From: Stichopus chloronotus
Lineage: Eukaryota; Echinodermata; Holothuroidea; Aspidochirotida; Stichopodidae
Reading direction: 5' to 3'
Length of the DNA stretch: 64,000 nt
Assembly (NCBI GenBank): GCA_021234535.1
Contig: CM037849.1
Coordinates: forward strand, 12,691,526-12,755,525
Below the pieces are notes generated by a model. That model searched no databases, had not been told where the DNA came from, and was given only the letters and a program-made list of their open reading frames with translations. Each line of letters begins with the position of its first letter. The stretch's first letter is position 1. Below are positions 62,002-64,000 of the stretch, piece by piece. Made by a program: the position numbers and the translations under genes.

Positions 62002-62683
62002 CTAGAAATACATCGAAAACACTACAAATTTGTTTCGTGAAGACCTATGTGGTGCACTCTTCAGGTGTTGTGTAGCGACTGGTCGGTGTTTGAGTTCCTT
62101 GTATTTGTTGAGAAGGAATTTGCTGGCATGTCGGCATGTGGATATGAATTCGGTTTTTTTGTTTAAGGTGCACTGTTGTGGGTTGAATATAGGGAAAAAC
62201 TTTCCAAAAAGACAGAGATTGCATTTCTTCGTTTTGTTGTTGTATGGTTGAGTTCGTTTGAGAATTTGCTATTTGATTTGGAATTCAATGTCCTTTTTCT
62301 TAAGCGACAAAATATACTTAATGAGCTCGGTATCGTTCTTTTTGTGTTCGTTGTTGAAAGAACTTTTATGATTGTTGTAGCGCGCTTTAAATTCTGTTGC
62401 ACAGATTCCGATGTATGTTTCTGATTTGGCGCTTTTATTTTCCGTGACTATCGCTTGGTAGACGATGGACTTGCTTCTACAATGTCCATTAAGCGGGCAT
62501 TGTTCTTTGTTCCGGCAGTTGCATTGCTTTTGTTCTTCCCTTGGTGCGCTGGTGATGCTTTTGTTGTGGGAGTCGATTATGTTTTTAATGTTAGGCATAC
62601 AGCTGTAACTAAGTTTGACATTGTTTCTATTAATTATTTTATGTAATTTGTGCGTTGCTGGGAATTCCTCGTCGATGATTTTG

Positions 62684-62685
<2 letters not shown>
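62002..62685 (-). pseudogene. Second Penelope-like element, minus strand, 5'-truncated: GIY-YIG endonuclease region with one nonsense codon
   Basis: From 62685 downward the frame begins [20 protein letters not shown], then has VKLSYSCMPNIKNIIDSHNK, the Cys motif CNCRNKEQCPLNGHC and the GIY-YIG core IVYQAIV, TYIGICATEFKARYNNHKSS. A single TAG (plus-strand 62269-62271) interrupts it. The same frame then continues with QILKRTQPYNNKTKKCNLCL, CRHASKFLLNKYKEL and ends at TAG (62002-62004). The spacing suits the C-terminal endonuclease half of Penelope-like elements. It is a different lineage from the copy at 45.3 kb (different linker and Cys motifs). The RT domain is missing: the frame enters the (AT)n tract at 62686. 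Confidence 0.9.
62012..62072 (-). ncRNA. Type-I hammerhead ribozyme motif inside the 3' end of the second Penelope-like element
   Basis: On the minus strand the order is stem I 5' strand AACAC (62069-62065) and CUGAAGA (62064-62058). Stem II follows, GUG...CAC with an inner ACC/GGU (62057-62037), then GAAA (62036-62033). Stem III is the palindrome ACAAAUUUGU (62033-62024), which includes the last A of GAAA. Next come the GUA cleavage triplet (62025-62023) and the stem I 3' strand GUGUU (62022-62018). All invariant core bases of hammerhead ribozymes are present, and stem I and stem II pair by Watson-Crick rules. Short palindromic stem III is known from retroelement-borne hammerheads, including those reported in Penelope-like elements. 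Predicted cleavage is between 62023 and 62022. Confidence 0.82.
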
Positions 62686-62740
<55 letters not shown>

Positions 62741-62741
62741 C

Positions 62742-62772
<31 letters not shown>

Positions 62773-62782
62773 GATAGATATA
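62686..62782 (+). repeat. (AT)n microsatellite with short GATA at the 5' edge of the second Penelope-like element
   Basis: Alternating AT with a few CA interruptions, ending in TAGATAGATATA. Confidence 0.95.
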
Positions 62783-63307
62783 ACACTTTCTTTATTCTTT
62801 CCAATCCACTCACTTCCCCGGCATTTCGTTACAGGTATTCGAAGGTTAAGAAAATTATTTTCAGTTCAACTTAATAGACTACTAAATGTTTACAAGCCAC
62901 ACTGTAAACTGTAGTTTTTGATGTATGCTAAAGGACCATTATATAGCCCTACGTCAGAGCGGTCCTTTGTCGAAGACTGCAGGGCCCCCTCTTTTGTGAA
63001 TAAGTTGTCCCTTGCTCTATTTTTCATGGTTTGCTGAATTAAATCTTTACTTTATTTTAATTGATTTGTTCATTTATTTTGCTGTTTGCTACCATTTCGT
63101 AATCTTTTGTGACACGCATGCAGAGACGTTTCCAAAATTCATAATAGAGGAAAATATTTCTCGCCATGATAATTACCCTCAAGAAGAATGAAATATTATC
63201 ATCAATAACGCAGAGAGGATCATTGGAAAATCTTCAAATTACGACTGTAAAATTATTTATTGTCTTTATGTAAAATTTCTTCTCCTTTTTTTCTTTCTTC
63301 TCAGTCT

Positions 63308-63564
63308 TTTTGATGCCATTTCAATATGATATGTACACGCTTGCCGTGGAATATTTTCCAGGGGTTCGAATTCTGCGAGCTAGCGTAAAATTGTCAGAAT
63401 ACGGTAACGATATATACGTAATTAGCTGCATGCATTGTTACAATAGAGACTATTCACCTTTTTTAACCGATATAATCGAACACAAGCCAGTCATATCGGA
63501 AAAGAGGTACGGGTTGCCCGAAGATGGAGATCCGAAGCTGAGAAAAGATCCATGGCATGAGTAA
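63308..63564 (+). CDS. Orphan ORF / possible exon behind a good splice acceptor
   Basis: A long pyrimidine tract ends in cttctcag at 63303. The frame that follows (first ATG about 63313) runs to TAA at 63562-63564 and encodes about 84 residues, including YTLAVEYFPGVRILRASVKL, a CMHC motif and a charged end GLPEDGDPKLRKDPWHE. I recognise no domain. It could be the terminal exon of a gene whose other exons I cannot find, or a chance frame. Confidence 0.2.
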
Positions 63565-64000
63565 ATTGAGTGTTGCTTTTCCCCGATCAATCAAACAGCC
63601 AGAGATATCAAATTGGTTACAAACTGATAGAACAGAGAGAAACATCCCAGATTCCACATTTTCCTCTAGCAGACGGTCTTCGGGTTGCTACATTATGTCT
63701 TCCAGCTTTGCGTCAGATCTCACGGGCTGTATGTAGCCACTTTGGACCAAAGTAGGCTACCGGTCAATACGAGTCCTAGAACAGCAACGTAAGTAAATAT
63801 CAGACAATATCAGTACAAGTGTACACCTGCTCATATTAATCCGCAAAGTGACGGAAATTAACCCTTTTTCACACCAATTATTGAAACAGCCTAAATCACC
63901 TCCGATCCATCTAAATTTGCCGTCACTCACGCATTGACATCTCCCCTTTCATATCCACAAAAAAATCTGCCACAACTGATCATCTCAACATGAGTAACTA
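63565..64000. other. End of window, nothing recognised
   Basis: There is no domain-bearing frame, RNA gene or repeat I can support in the final 436 bp. Confidence 0.5.

Overview
This is eukaryotic genomic DNA. It is AT-rich, has long introns with GT-AG splice sites, and carries abundant microsatellites and transposon debris. No bacterial-type operons or ribosome-binding sites are visible. Several SUEL-type (sea-urchin-egg-lectin) rhamnose-binding lectin domains occur together with F5/8C, WxxW, fucolectin-like and PAN modules in one secreted-type protein. Together with two Penelope-like retroelements, this suggests a marine invertebrate deuterostome, most likely an echinoderm. The taxon is an inference from domain repertoire, not proven.

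Region 1 (about 1-21.6 kb, + strand) is the 3' part of one large multi-domain lectin gene. I reconstruct 19 coding exons (183-21020) that join in frame and encode about 1,242 residues plus stop. The domain order is F5/8 type C, Ig, SUEL1, WxxW (CILP/mucin type), SUEL2, fucolectin-like FTP, SUEL3, SUEL4, SUEL5, SUEL6, PAN/apple. The 5' end lies outside the window. Almost every domain boundary is a phase-1 intron, the signature of exon shuffling. The third intron in the window holds about ten tandem ~145-bp units rich in AGGTCA nuclear-receptor half-sites. The same repeat family recurs in opposite orientation at 22.0-23.4 kb and 43.9-44.5 kb.

Region 2 (about 21.6-28.2 kb) holds repeats, then the tiny OST4 gene on the minus strand (26328-26444, 38 aa), which encodes an oligosaccharyltransferase subunit. 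A candidate 5'UTR exon and splice donor lie near 27.85 kb. A TTAA-flanked inverted-repeat element (22535-23121) is inserted in the AGGTCA repeats.

Region 3 (about 28-64 kb) has almost no recognisable host coding sequence. It contains long poly-C/poly-G and (AT)n tracts, a three-copy ~300-bp dispersed repeat, and a decayed Penelope-like element with RT and GIY-YIG domains (45.28-46.57 kb, +). It also contains a 1.2-kb inverted-repeat transposon packed with the palindrome CTTTACGCGTAAAG and bounded by a 6-bp target duplication (48550-49776), and a fold-back element (53.78-54.01 kb). A second, unrelated Penelope-like endonuclease fragment lies on the minus strand (62002-62685). Its 3' end contains a type-I hammerhead ribozyme motif with a complete conserved core. 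Both Penelope-like fragments are bounded on both sides by (AT)n microsatellites. An unassigned 84-codon ORF behind a good splice acceptor lies at 63.3 kb.

All assignments were made by reading translations and motifs. No database search was run.
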